Source: JAJFVC01 sp039698075 (GTDB taxonomy: Bacteria > Planctomycetota > Planctomycetia > Pirellulales > Thermoguttaceae). Taken from it: a stretch of 35,998 bases of DNA. Made by a program: the position numbers and the translations under genes. The notes beneath the pieces were generated by a model. The model saw only the letters and a program-made list of their open reading frames with translations. It was not told the DNA's origin and ran no database searches. Shown in pieces: positions 1 to 7,314 of the stretch; within the stretch, counting starts at the first letter, position 1, and each line of letters begins with the position of its first letter. Location: NCBI GenBank assembly GCA_039698075.1, contig JBDKTJ010000054.1:1-35998 (forward strand), in the 5' to 3' direction.

Positions 1-203
1 TCCGACGCACGGCATCGCCGGAAGGAAAAGAACCTGCGATTACGGCAGCCTACACTGCCATTAACCAACGGGGGAACCGTTGCTTAACCTAGCAGCCATT
101 CTGTGCCATATCCGTTGAAACAAAACAGAAGGCTGACCGGTGCGCTGGACAAGGACATAGTTCTGCCGTCGTTTCGCCCCAACGCTTCCCTCGTGTCCGA
201 TGG

Positions 204-617
204 ATGGAAGCTCAGCAAGAAGCCCACAGGCGTGGCCTACGGGCCTTCGGAATGTCGTACCCGCTGCTGCTGGGCATCGCCGACAACCGCGAACAAATCA
301 AGCAACTGGTCGCTTTCCTGAACGCCTACAACGTCGAAGAAATCTTCGCCGAAGCCATCAATCAACGAGGCCCCGGCCCAAAATGCACGGAAGAGGCACT
401 GCGGGAATCAGGATCCCCCGCCGAAGCCGCCGCCCTGGTCAAAATTCGCCGAGCCGACCGATGGTCCGACCGGCGAAACTCTCGCCTCACGACGATGCAT
501 ACATCAAGTCAGACGATGTGGGCGCGGCCTGACTACGGACGGGCCTTGGTCTTAAAAACACCCGCATTGCCATACTACCCCAACGCAATCCCCGCCACGC
601 CACTGATTTGCCACTGA
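204..617 (+). pseudogene. Decayed fragment, possibly of a radical SAM (SPL-like) protein
   Basis: The first ~90 residues look protein-like: a YPLLLGIADNREQIKQL stretch, then VEEIFAEAINQRGPGPK, an EEALRESG helix and an IRRADRWS segment. From memory this resembles the C-terminal part of radical SAM proteins of the spore photoproduct lyase type, but the CxxxCxxC cluster region is absent. After about residue 92 the translation turns into low-quality sequence (HTSSQTMWARP and on), as expected after a frameshift. The reading frame upstream of the ATG reads RWMEAQ, so the ATG is internal to the original gene. I infer a remnant left on the chromosomal side of the tRNA-Leu integration hot spot. It could instead be a short gene of unknown family. 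Confidence 0.35.
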
Positions 618-638
618 TTTCAGACTTCCCAAAAGAAC

Positions 639-668
639 AAGGACTCGCAGCAATCGCCACAAGTCCTT
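639..668 (-). terminator. Rho-independent terminator of tRNA-Leu
   Basis: A perfect 7-bp inverted repeat (AAGGACT at 639-645, AGTCCTT at 662-668) lies 14 nt past the 3' end of the tRNA. Read on the minus strand the stem is followed by GTTCTTTT, a U-rich tail. Position and tail fit termination of the tRNA transcript. Confidence 0.6.
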
Positions 669-682
669 ATGCTATAAGCAAG

Positions 683-764
<82 letters not shown>

Positions 765-770
765 ATAGTG

Positions 771-2033
771 TTACGCTCCAATAGTTTGCGGCAAATTCTC
801 TTCGCCGTCAAGGGCCGAATTTCCTTCTGCGCGCAAGATGCGCGCAAAGAAGGGTGCAGTTGGATCGGTTGGATTGCCCGATCCATCGGCCTGTAAACGC
901 CTCAAAACACACCGTTTAGCAATCGCCATTCCATCCAACTTCTCGTAATGCTTCCTGATTACCTCTGGAGTTGCCCCCACCATTAGAGAAGTCTCCTTTT
1001 CGGACGCCCCCGCCATTTGCAGGCCGGTTATGGCAGTCCGCCGGAAGTCATGCAGTGTGAACGACTCGCCCTCCCGGTCTTCATTGAACCGCTGCAACTC
1101 ATCTTGCAGCCAGCCCACAAGTCGCTTGGGTGAGAAGTCCCGTACCATGCTCGCATGGTGCGGTTGCCGCTTCCATAGCATGAGCAATCGGCGTAATTCA
1201 TCCGAGAATCGACCGAAAGCAAAACCTCCAGCCTCGCAGCTTTGCACGTCGGCATACAAGTCAGGTGGAAGCCACCCATACTTGTGCCGCCGGGTCTTGC
1301 AACTCTTCGCAGCCACCCGCACGTAACCATCGGGAAGCAAGTCTTCCTCTCTGATACTGGCGACTTCCGTTGCCCGCCAGCCCAGCAAGGTAGCCACTTT
1401 CAGATAGACAACCGGCAATCGCCAATTGTTCCACCGTGCATTAAGCCAATCGAACAGGGCTTTCGATTCGACAGCCGAGACAATCCGTATATCGGGATCA
1501 TCACATTTCGGTGGCTTGACATTGGCAAACGGATTGGATGTCAACAAACCACACTCCCGCCCCAGCCACTTTCCGAACACCGCTTTCAATGTCGCCAAGT
1601 CGCCTTTTACTGTCCAAGGCGATAGCTTGGCTTCCATTCGACGGCGTTTGTACTCGTTGGCGATTTCGGGCATCACGTCGGCTGGCGTTGCCACGTCAGG
1701 GAACATTTGCCGAAAACCATCAAACATAATCAGATAGTCCGAAACGGATTTCGGCCGTGAATTATCGGCTTCCATTGCCCGCTTCAACGCTTCCTTGCAT
1801 TCATCCCATGACGCCTTAACGGGTTCCGGCTCCGGTTCCTCCGGTGCCATTTGCGGGATGTTCAACTCGGCCCACTTCTGCTTTTGCAGGGCCTCTGCTT
1901 GCGTCCGGTCGGCTGTGTCGGTGCTTTCGCACTTCCAGCCGTCCGGCCCTTCCCAACGCAAGGCCCAGTAATGCTCCCGCTTGCCATTGCGTTTTCGTTG
2001 GCGCTTGTAGCGCTTGACCAAATACACTTTCAT
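771..2033 (-). CDS. Tyrosine recombinase / integrase
   Basis: The 420-residue protein has the domain order of phage-type integrases. A basic N-terminal strand region (residues 1-60) with RWEGPDGWK suggests an arm-binding domain, a SAM-like core-binding domain lies near 75-165, and a catalytic domain near 185-375. Visible catalytic residues are Arg220 (GWRATEV), Lys243/Lys246, His328 and Arg331 (LHDFRR) and the nucleophile Tyr363 (RKHYEK). The usual second His/Trp of the G-H-S motif is replaced (MVGATP), which is tolerated in some family members. The gene reads towards the tRNA and stops 6 nt before the tRNA 5' end. The excisionase-like gene lies 11 nt upstream, so the two are probably cotranscribed. 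It should catalyse integration and excision at the 40-bp core. Confidence 0.93.
   Translation of the reverse strand: MKVYLVKRYKRQRKRNGKREHYWALRWEGPDGWKCESTDTADRTQAEALQKQKWAELNIPQMAPEEPEPEPVKASWDECKEALKRAMEADNSRPKSVSDYLIMFDGFRQMFPDVATPADVMPEIANEYKRRRMEAKLSPWTVKGDLATLKAVFGKWLGRECGLLTSNPFANVKPPKCDDPDIRIVSAVESKALFDWLNARWNNWRLPVVYLKVATLLGWRATEVASIREEDLLPDGYVRVAAKSCKTRRHKYGWLPPDLYADVQSCEAGGFAFGRFSDELRRLLMLWKRQPHHASMVRDFSPKRLVGWLQDELQRFNEDREGESFTLHDFRRTAITGLQMAGASEKETSLMVGATPEVIRKHYEKLDGMAIAKRCVLRRLQADGSGNPTDPTAPFFARILRAEGNSALDGEENLPQTIGA
783..811 (-). promoter_or_regulatory. Candidate element-supplied promoter for tRNA-Leu
   Basis: On the minus strand TTGACG (806-811) is separated by 17 nt from CAAACT (783-788), inside the last codons of the integrase and about a dozen bases before the tRNA 5' end would be transcribed. 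The -35 box matches consensus at 5 of 6 positions but the -10 box is weak (3 of 6). It is proposed because the native tRNA promoter was moved 12 kb away; readthrough from the integrase transcript is the alternative. Confidence 0.3.
825..847. repeat. Candidate integrase arm site, left copy
   Basis: TTCTGCGCGCA, 4 nt, GCGCGCAA occurs here and again at 12962-12984 with the same spacing and orientation: 19 fixed positions identical, the 4-nt spacer different. The copies lie about 60 bp and 119 bp inside the left and right 40-bp cores. Position and bipartite form fit arm-type sites for integrase or Xis. The left copy is also integrase coding sequence, so the right one could be a remnant of another integrase 3' end. 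Confidence 0.4.
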
Positions 2034-2044
2034 GGTTTTTCCCT

Positions 2045-2317
2045 CTAGGGTTTAACACCACGCCGAAGACCTCTTCGGCACCCCTCCATTATAACTAAGC
2101 TCGCGCCGTCAAGCCACGTGTCGATGGCCGTTTTTCGGAACAACTGAAGCCGTCCCCGGCGAATGACGGGTAAACCTTGGCGTCTTATGAGGTTGCGTAC
2201 ACGGTCGCGCGAATTGCGGTTGTCGGCATCAAGTCGCAGATAGGAAATTAGTTCCCCTTCGACCATGAGAGGCGGATATTGCAGGCATTCGTCAACGATT
2301 GTCAGTGGGTCACTCAT
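2045..2317 (-). CDS. Small HTH DNA-binding protein, excisionase-like
   Basis: With the ATG at 2317 the product is about 90 residues. A central segment reads VRNLIRRQGLPVIRRGRLQLF followed by KTAIDTWL, the pattern of MerR/excisionase-type helix-turn-helix domains whose last helix sets a wing and W-L end. The frame is open further upstream, but that extension translates to low-complexity sequence across a GC-rich hairpin, so the internal ATG is preferred despite no clear ribosome site. It ends 11 nt before the integrase start. I infer a recombination directionality factor, or a regulator of integrase expression. Confidence 0.65.
   Translation of the reverse strand: MSDPLTIVDECLQYPPLMVEGELISYLRLDADNRNSRDRVRNLIRRQGLPVIRRGRLQLFRKTAIDTWLDGASLVIMEGCRRGLRRGVKP
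2062..2079 (-). promoter_or_regulatory. Compact hairpin in front of integrase
   Basis: An 8-bp perfect inverted repeat (GCCGAAGA at 2062-2069, TCTTCGGC at 2072-2079) lies 28 nt upstream of the integrase start, at the very end of the excisionase-like gene. It could attenuate integrase translation or serve as a protein site. No T tract follows, so it is not an obvious terminator. Confidence 0.4.
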
Positions 2318-2354
2318 TGGGATACCATTTCTTGATTGCTCGAATGAAACAACG

Positions 2355-2394
2355 GGGGCCGTCCCGCGTAGAACGAAAACCACGGGACGGCCCC
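2355..2394 (-). terminator. GC-rich hairpin between element genes (1 of 3)
   Basis: A perfect 11-bp inverted repeat, GGGGCCGTCCC at 2355-2365 and GGGACGGCCCC at 2384-2394, with an 18-nt loop. It sits just past the stop of the 257-residue gene and before the excisionase-like gene. On the minus strand it is followed by GTTGTTTC, a modest T-rich tail. It could be a terminator or an mRNA-processing or stabilising stem. Confidence 0.5.
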
Positions 2395-2405
2395 ACCCAC
2401 CAACG

Positions 2406-3179
2406 CTATTGGACCGGGACATTGCGGTCTTGCAACAGCGGGTGTATGTCGTTTTTTGCGTCTTCTTTGGCGGGCTGCATTGCGTCTTGGGCGCGCTGGT
2501 CGATTTCCTGCATCCCTTTTTGCATGGTCTTGGACCGCTCTTGCTCGGCCCTTATGTCCCAATCCTTTCGCCACGGCCAATATGCTTCCCAATAGGCGTC
2601 GGGGGCGGTCTTCGCCAACTCATGGCGTTGTTCGGCGAGTTCCACGTCTTGCTGTGTAGCGAATTGGTAGAACCGCAAATCTTGAAAGATCGTCGCCGAG
2701 TGCGCCAAGGCGTCTTGGATTCGAGGATTGGCGGCAATCGCCGCAGCTTGCGCCGCCTCTTTCTCTGCCGCTTCCCTTTCCTCCTCATGCTGTTTCACAA
2801 TCCGCTTCAAATGCGCAATCTGGCGTTTGATTCTCGCCCGCTCTTGTGGATCGTGGCCGGGATGTTCCTCCAAGTATTCAAGCCGTTGTTGCGCCCAGTC
2901 TTTCTTGGGCGGGGTTTCTCTTGGTCGGTTGGCGTCGGCAATTTGCTGTCTTAAGGAACGGGTTTCGGTGTGCTTGATCCCATTCAGCAATTCACGAAGC
3001 GACAGGGACCGGCCGGCCAAGCGTTCACGCCGTTCGATCTCGGCTCGGGTGTGTTGCTGTACTTCGGCGGTGGCTTTCTTTCTGGATTGAGCGTCTCTCC
3101 CGAAAGGGAAAGCCTTTCCCGTCAAAATGCACTGGAACGTCCAATTGTCTTTCATCCCATACGGAATGGAGTCTAACAT
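2406..3179 (-). CDS. Hypothetical charged, helical protein
   Basis: The product has 257 residues and I do not recognise the family. It is very rich in Glu, Lys, Arg and Gln. Residues from about 90 to 165 read as a probable coiled coil (RIKRQIAHLKRIVKQHEEER followed by Glu/Ala repeats), and the C-terminus is again helical. There is no signal peptide or membrane segment, so it is likely cytoplasmic. The ATG at 3179 has AAGGA eight bases upstream, which supports the start. It lies in the minus-strand block of unknown element genes between the replication genes and the integrase. I infer an accessory or structural element protein and assign no function. Confidence 0.65.
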   Translation of the reverse strand: MLDSIPYGMKDNWTFQCILTGKAFPFGRDAQSRKKATAEVQQHTRAEIERRERLAGRSLSLRELLNGIKHTETRSLRQQIADANRPRETPPKKDWAQQRLEYLEEHPGHDPQERARIKRQIAHLKRIVKQHEEEREAAEKEAAQAAAIAANPRIQDALAHSATIFQDLRFYQFATQQDVELAEQRHELAKTAPDAYWEAYWPWRKDWDIRAEQERSKTMQKGMQEIDQRAQDAMQPAKEDAKNDIHPLLQDRNVPVQ

Positions 3180-3224
3180 GTTCTTGTCCTTGTTTGGTTA
3201 TGAAACAGGTGTTCGTTGCATTGG

Positions 3225-3407
3225 TCACAATGCCTTGCGCTGCCGCTTGGCATCGAACATTTCCGGCCTGTTGCGTTGAAGGCAATCGAGTACCGCGTGT
3301 GGCGAATCGCCGTTGCGGATGGCAAGAACGGCGCTGGCCATGACTTTTTGTATGTCGATTGCGCCCGCGCGCGCCGCCATGTCTCGAAACTCACGTACTG
3401 GATTCAT
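3225..3407 (-). CDS. Small hypothetical protein (60 aa)
   Basis: The start ATG at 3407 is preceded by GGAG at a good distance (GGAGAATGCA then ATG). The protein begins MNPVREFRDM and continues with an Ala-rich helix, then SPHAVLDCLQRNRPEMFDAK. The longer open frame extending upstream on this strand overlaps the 121-residue gene out of frame and is a shadow, so only this C-terminal piece is annotated. Function is unknown; it is an all-helical cytoplasmic candidate in the element's minus-strand block. Confidence 0.55.
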   Translation of the reverse strand: MNPVREFRDMAARAGAIDIQKVMASAVLAIRNGDSPHAVLDCLQRNRPEMFDAKRQRKAL

Positions 3408-3437
3408 TGCATTCTCCGAAAGGGTGTTTGATAGAAC

Positions 3438-3475
3438 GGCCGCGCGGCGGAAGGAAAGACACCGCGCGACCGGCC
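3438..3475 (-). terminator. GC-rich hairpin between element genes (2 of 3)
   Basis: GGCCGCGCGG at 3438-3447 faces CCGCGCG-A-CCGGCC at 3462-3475, an inverted repeat with small bulges and a purine-rich loop. It lies between the 121-residue gene and the 60-residue gene. On the minus strand GTTCTATC follows the stem. It is the same kind of punctuation as at 2355 and 4333. Confidence 0.42.
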
Positions 3476-3495
3476 CACGGACCGCGTTTCGTAAA

Positions 3496-3861
3496 TCACG
3501 CGGGCGGGGACTTGACGCTATGCAACCACTCGCCGAACTGATAAATGAGCTTTTCGGCGTGGATGATCCGCTCGATAACCTCTCGACTACAGCCGGCCTC
3601 ACCCAGCAAGAAACGCACCACGGCAATGGGTTGCGGCCGTCCGTTGACAAGCCAACTACGACGGCCCCAGCCCTTCGGCTTGTATTCCAGATAGACGGGA
3701 TCGTGACTCGTGATTGCCTCACACAACATACAGTGGGCGTCAAGGTCTGCGTCTTGCAGTATGTCGATGGCTTCTCGATAGGACCGCTGGAGGTACCATG
3801 TGTCGTTGACTCGCAAGGAGAATCGGCCGGCCTTCTCGCGGATAACAAGGTTTTGCGTCAT
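3496..3861 (-). CDS. Hypothetical protein (121 aa)
   Basis: The start codon overlaps the stop of the upstream gene in an ATGA arrangement (3858-3861), and AAGGGG precedes it by eight bases, so start and translational coupling are well supported. The sequence looks like a folded small protein: a beta-rich N-terminal half (GRFSLRVNDTWYLQRSY), an AHCMLCEAITSHDPVYLEY segment containing a CxxC, then a helical C-terminal half (VIERIIHAEKLIYQFGEWL). The Cys and His residues could bind metal, but there is no second pair in the usual place. I do not recognise the family. The coupling suggests it works with the upstream protein. Confidence 0.65.
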   Translation of the reverse strand: MTQNLVIREKAGRFSLRVNDTWYLQRSYREAIDILQDADLDAHCMLCEAITSHDPVYLEYKPKGWGRRSWLVNGRPQPIAVVRFLLGEAGCSREVIERIIHAEKLIYQFGEWLHSVKSPPA

Positions 3862-4268
3862 TGTTTCGGCCCCTTCAATCGTGGATTTTCATTTTTCGTC
3901 GCCGCCACAACGGCAACCACCTCATCCGCCGCTTGGTCGAGCACCGATTCCCAACCGGGGAATTTGTTCTCCACGGCGCGAGTGAGAATCTGTACCACTT
4001 CAGTTACGATCCGAAGCACGGTGCCGCGTTCCAAGTATTGGTCTCTCATCCGTTTGACCGCAACCTGAGATTGCGATAGTTTTGCAATTGTGTTGAGAAT
4101 TGCATTCGAGAGTGCGACATTGCCTTCTTCCAAGGCTTGGTGTGCCAAGTATCGCGCTGCGCCCAACTCGGCCCGCAGGTCTTCGGGGTCGCTTACGTCG
4201 GTGAATTCCTGAATGCGTTGGTTGCGTTCGGATTCCGACAGTCGATACATCGTTGCATGGTTGCTCAC
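3858..4268 (-). CDS. Hypothetical helical protein, coupled to next gene
   Basis: About 136 residues from a GTG at 4268, which has AAAGGA nine bases upstream. The same frame offers an ATG at 4313 (no visible ribosome site) and extends to 4439, but that part crosses a terminator-like hairpin and translates poorly. The protein is mostly helical: ESERNQRIQEF, then DLRAELGAARYLAHQALEEGN, an amphipathic ILNTIAKLSQSQ stretch and a C-terminal Ala/Val helix. No catalytic motif is visible and the family is unknown. Its stop overlaps the start of the following gene (ATGA). Confidence 0.6.
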   Translation of the reverse strand: MSNHATMYRLSESERNQRIQEFTDVSDPEDLRAELGAARYLAHQALEEGNVALSNAILNTIAKLSQSQVAVKRMRDQYLERGTVLRIVTEVVQILTRAVENKFPGWESVLDQAADEVVAVVAATKNENPRLKGPKQ

Positions 4269-4332
4269 AAAATGGTTTCCTTTACGTGTGACCACTATGA
4301 TTGCCGGCCGCATGGGAAATAGTTTTGATAAA

Positions 4333-4368
4333 GGGGCGACGTGGCTGGAGACGGGCACACGTCGCCCC
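4333..4368 (-). terminator. Terminator after the helicase gene (hairpin 3 of 3)
   Basis: A perfect 11-bp inverted repeat, GGGGCGACGTG at 4333-4343 and CACGTCGCCCC at 4358-4368, with a 14-nt loop. On the minus strand the stem is followed directly by TTTATCAAAACTATTT. It lies about 120 nt past the helicase stop and just before the next small gene, where it should end or reduce transcription of the replication genes. Confidence 0.6.
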
Positions 4369-4487
4369 GGTCCCCAGCACGATTTCGTAACATGCCGGGG
4401 AGTTGTTGGCGACAACGGCGCGTCGTGACATCGCACCATGTCGCCAGCCGCAAACGTAGGGGTGATGCTTGCGGTGTTAGAAGGCGT

Positions 4488-6302
4488 TCAATTGTCGTTA
4501 CTTGGTTCCATCTTCTTGATGGTGATTAGCTTTCGGCCATTCGACTTTCGGAAGCCAACAAGCACGCCCTTCGATTCCAAGGCTGTTTGCAATGTCCGCA
4601 ATTCGCCAACGAAGTGTTTGACCTCTTCATCCGTGTTGCGCGGCACTTTCAATTCTTCGGCCAACTCCTTGCCCGTGCCCTTCCATTCCTTGACGGGAAA
4701 CGCAATAAGTTTTTGCGCCACGTCGGCGGTCAACAACTCATCCACGGCCGCCTCTCTTGTTTCTGCATAGGCCCGCAAAATGATACCCTTGTCCGATTCC
4801 GTCTCGATTAGGCCGGTGGCTGGTTCAGCCGCTTGAACCCACAACGCGAAATCCGCCAATCTCGGCAAGTTATCGACCTTGGTTGTCGGCAGATTCTTGA
4901 TGGCCGCCGAAATGGCCGTGTAGAGTGCGCCAAGAATCCGTGGTCGGGCGTTCTCGAATTCTCGCCAGAGGTCCGATTCGGGCTTGTGATTGCTGACCCG
5001 TGGCAAGTCGAATTTCAGAGTGCGGGAATTCAGGTCGGGGGCCTTCACCACATCACGAACCGACGTAAACAGTTGCGGGCGTTTGGCGCAGAAGACCGAC
5101 GTGTCCCGATCCTTGTATTTTGTTCGGCGTTCCATTGCCGCGCCGGTCGAAAGACGGCAACTGCTATCGGAAAACCATGACTTGATTTCGGAGAGGTTGT
5201 CTACAAAGTAGACCCACCGCTGCAATACCGACAAAATCAGGTCTTCGGCGTTATCCGGCGGTGAGCATCCCTTGACGATACTTGGGTCAATCAGCATGAG
5301 AATGACAACGGCAGTGCAAGTCTTCGCGCGACCGTCGCCGCCGATCAAAACGACAACCGGATAGGGACCGGTCGGGTGAAGCATCCCCAGAATAGCGCCG
5401 ATGAGCAATGGGAAGTCTTCGTCTTCCACGTTGACGAACGGCCGCAAGTCAAGAAGACTTCCTCCAGGTTCGGGGATCGGCAACGGCTGCATCTTCTCCG
5501 TTCGGAGAAACCGGACCGGCGATTCTTTAACGATCCGCCAACCGTCGGCGTCGATTACCACGATGTTTCCAGCGCGGTCGGCCAAGTCGATGTAGAGCGC
5601 GCCATCGACATAGGCGATTCGCACATAGACAGGGATTTCTTCGCCCTCTTCGATTGCGGACGCAATCAATTGATCCACGGCGTTGCGTATCCACTCACCC
5701 TTGCAAACGCGCTTGTGGAGATTGCGGTGACGGACCCGCAGAATTCGGGCGTAGGTTTCCCCGCCGACCAAGAGGTTTTCTGTTTTCTCCTTGTGCGAGA
5801 CTCGGACATAGGCAATGCCCTGCCAATGGTAAAAACTGTCTGTTTTCAAGGCGTCATTGACGATGGCGTCGGGATGATCGAGCGATGGTTTTGGCGCAGT
5901 CTTTCCGACCACATACATGGCATGGTCGGTCTTGCTCATAGTCCAGCCGGGGCCGTCTTCTTTGGCATTGCCATACAACACACACCGCCAATGGCCGCGA
6001 GGCATCGGAAACATGATGCAGTTTCGGCCGGCCGCACCGTCCTTGCCCGTAGCGTCATGGTGGAAATCGCCGGGTAAGTTGAAATGCTTGCACATTTCCT
6101 CAACATGCTTGGTGTGAGTGTTGAACCCGTTGGCCCGTTCATTCCATTCGCCGTATCCTTTGCCCTCCAACCACGCCTTATGCTGTTTGTGTTTTGGGCC
6201 TAACTCCTCGTTCGCAAATTCGCCGTCAGGCTGAAGATTACGTTCCGGCGCGGTCAGGGTGAGTTGCGACGTTGGGGCGCTAATCTGTTGGAAGCCTTGC
6301 AT
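4488..6302 (-). CDS. Primase-associated P-loop ATPase / SF3-like helicase
   Basis: Starting at the ATG at 6302, whose A and T overlap the TAA of the upstream primase (TAATG), the protein has 604 residues. GAAGAAGG precedes the start. Residues 1-135 look like the missing C-terminal part of a PrimPol (KAWLEGKGYGEW, NCIMFPMPRGHWRC). The ATPase core has a variant Walker A GGDGRAKT at 321-328 (GxxxxAKT rather than GKT) and a Walker B/sensor-like VYFVDNLS near 364-371. Further conserved segments follow: SDSSCRLSTGAA, then RPQLFTSVRDVV, then DLNSRTLKFDLP. This pattern matches the ATPases carried by many integrative elements next to archaeo-eukaryotic primases. The frame extends 17 codons upstream, but coupling argues for 6302. 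It should unwind DNA at the element origin. Confidence 0.82.
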   Translation of the reverse strand: MQGFQQISAPTSQLTLTAPERNLQPDGEFANEELGPKHKQHKAWLEGKGYGEWNERANGFNTHTKHVEEMCKHFNLPGDFHHDATGKDGAAGRNCIMFPMPRGHWRCVLYGNAKEDGPGWTMSKTDHAMYVVGKTAPKPSLDHPDAIVNDALKTDSFYHWQGIAYVRVSHKEKTENLLVGGETYARILRVRHRNLHKRVCKGEWIRNAVDQLIASAIEEGEEIPVYVRIAYVDGALYIDLADRAGNIVVIDADGWRIVKESPVRFLRTEKMQPLPIPEPGGSLLDLRPFVNVEDEDFPLLIGAILGMLHPTGPYPVVVLIGGDGRAKTCTAVVILMLIDPSIVKGCSPPDNAEDLILSVLQRWVYFVDNLSEIKSWFSDSSCRLSTGAAMERRTKYKDRDTSVFCAKRPQLFTSVRDVVKAPDLNSRTLKFDLPRVSNHKPESDLWREFENARPRILGALYTAISAAIKNLPTTKVDNLPRLADFALWVQAAEPATGLIETESDKGIILRAYAETREAAVDELLTADVAQKLIAFPVKEWKGTGKELAEELKVPRNTDEEVKHFVGELRTLQTALESKGVLVGFRKSNGRKLITIKKMEPSNDN

Positions 6303-6874
6303 TACTTGGCCTTCTTCACACTGTAGATGTATTGAATCTGTCCATAGCTGCAAACGAAGGGCGAAATGTCAAACCCCAAGTCTTTGCTGACGTGATCCTT
6401 GATTGCTTGGCTGTTGTGGGCATGTTCGGGGCGAGTTGCCGCCGGAAGGGGCGTTGCCAATCGGACTAGCCAATGACGGCCCTTGCCGCCCTTGGACGCG
6501 CAATTCAGGATGTAAGGCAACCGCGCGGCCCACTGGTCAACCATTGCGATTCCATCCGCGTCAAGGGCTTTGTCCCCGTGGCCATAATCGAAATCGAAGA
6601 AACACGCCTCTGTCACGCCATCTTTCCAATTCCACCATGACGTGCCCGCCTCTCGTATCAGCATGGGCGGATACAGCAATTCGCGGTCGTTGTCTTCAGG
6701 GCTTGTTGTGCCGTTTTTCGGAATTCGCAACCGATAAGGACGGTGTATCCAGCCTTCCAGCAAGGCTTCTTCATCGGTTGGCATGAATTGCCATTCCAAT
6801 TTCTCATGGACAAAGGGAGCGTATGGGGAGTTTTGCTCGCGCAGGCGTGCAATGATCCATTGGGTTATGGTCAT
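6302..6874 (-). CDS. Archaeo-eukaryotic primase / primase-polymerase domain protein
   Basis: The 190-residue protein holds the AEP catalytic signature: FFDFDYGHG with Asp94 and Asp96 as the metal-binding DxD, SKGGKGRHW with His134 as the nucleotide-binding histidine, and LGFDISP with Asp169 as the likely third acidic residue. A YGQIQYIY strand closes the domain. Most primase-helicases of this type are single long proteins; here the primase stops at 6302 and the helicase starts in the same TAATG, so the enzyme is split in two. It should prime replication from the element origin, which probably lies just upstream (6950-7051). Confidence 0.8.
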   Translation of the reverse strand: MTITQWIIARLREQNSPYAPFVHEKLEWQFMPTDEEALLEGWIHRPYRLRIPKNGTTSPEDNDRELLYPPMLIREAGTSWWNWKDGVTEACFFDFDYGHGDKALDADGIAMVDQWAARLPYILNCASKGGKGRHWLVRLATPLPAATRPEHAHNSQAIKDHVSKDLGFDISPFVCSYGQIQYIYSVKKAK

Positions 6875-6949
6875 GGCGGTCTCACTTGCTTTGCCTCACG
6901 TCTCGGAACAGGGGCGACCGCTGAAAGGCGGGCAAGAATGCGGCCGTGG

Positions 6950-7051
6950 CAGGGACCGATAGTGCCCCCGATTATGAGACTTCCCAATTACAAATACATT
7001 TTTGTTTTCATCCAGAGAAAGTCTTGAAAACGCGGGCACTGACGGTCCCTG
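6950..7051. other. Candidate replication origin: nested inverted repeats around AT-rich DNA
   Basis: The 423 bp between the primase gene and the GIY-YIG gene holds no convincing ORF. CAGGGACCGATAGTGCCC (6950-6967) faces GGGCACTGACGGTCCCTG (7034-7051), matching at 16 of 18 positions as an inverted repeat. Nested inside are AGACTT (6977-6982) and AAGTCT (7019-7024). The loop is distinctly AT-rich (AATTACAAATACATTTTTG) against GC-rich surroundings. Lying directly upstream of a primase-helicase pair, this fits an initiator or primase recognition structure. It could also be an operator-rich promoter region. Confidence 0.45.
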
Positions 7052-7269
7052 AATGTCAGCCGGGCAAGAGGTGCTTCGGCTCTTCTGCTTTCCTTCCTAC
7101 CCATAAGGATGTACCAAAACCCAAGAAACTCTCACGTTATCCCGAACATTTCCAAAAATCGCCGATTTCGACCCGTTATGACCGTTCTGGCAACTGGCTG
7201 ATGAAGATTTCTTGCCCATTTTTGACGCGGCAGCATAACCGCCCGTAACGCAAGGTGTGAATCACTCGC

Positions 7270-7314
7270 GCGCGGTTAGATGTTCAATCGCGCTACGCTA
7301 GATCGTAACCGCGC
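7270..7314 (-). terminator. Inverted repeat at the 3' end of the GIY-YIG gene
   Basis: A perfect 9-bp inverted repeat, GCGCGGTTA at 7270-7278 and TAACCGCGC at 7306-7314, straddles the stop codon at 7298-7300. No T tract follows on the minus strand, so a rho-independent terminator is only one possibility; a protein-binding site is another. Confidence 0.35.

Noticed and set aside
599..620. Tandem 11-bp duplication of GCCACTGATTT
   Set aside because: Only two units, not near a gene start; looks like a chance or slippage duplication in decayed sequence.
3408..3848. The long upstream extension of the 60-residue gene
   Set aside because: It overlaps the well-supported 121-residue gene out of frame and is Arg/Ser/Pro-rich shadow sequence.
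6946..7248. A 100-codon plus-strand frame upstream of the primase
   Set aside because: It starts within the left arm of the inverted repeat and runs through the AT-rich loop; the translation is unordered.
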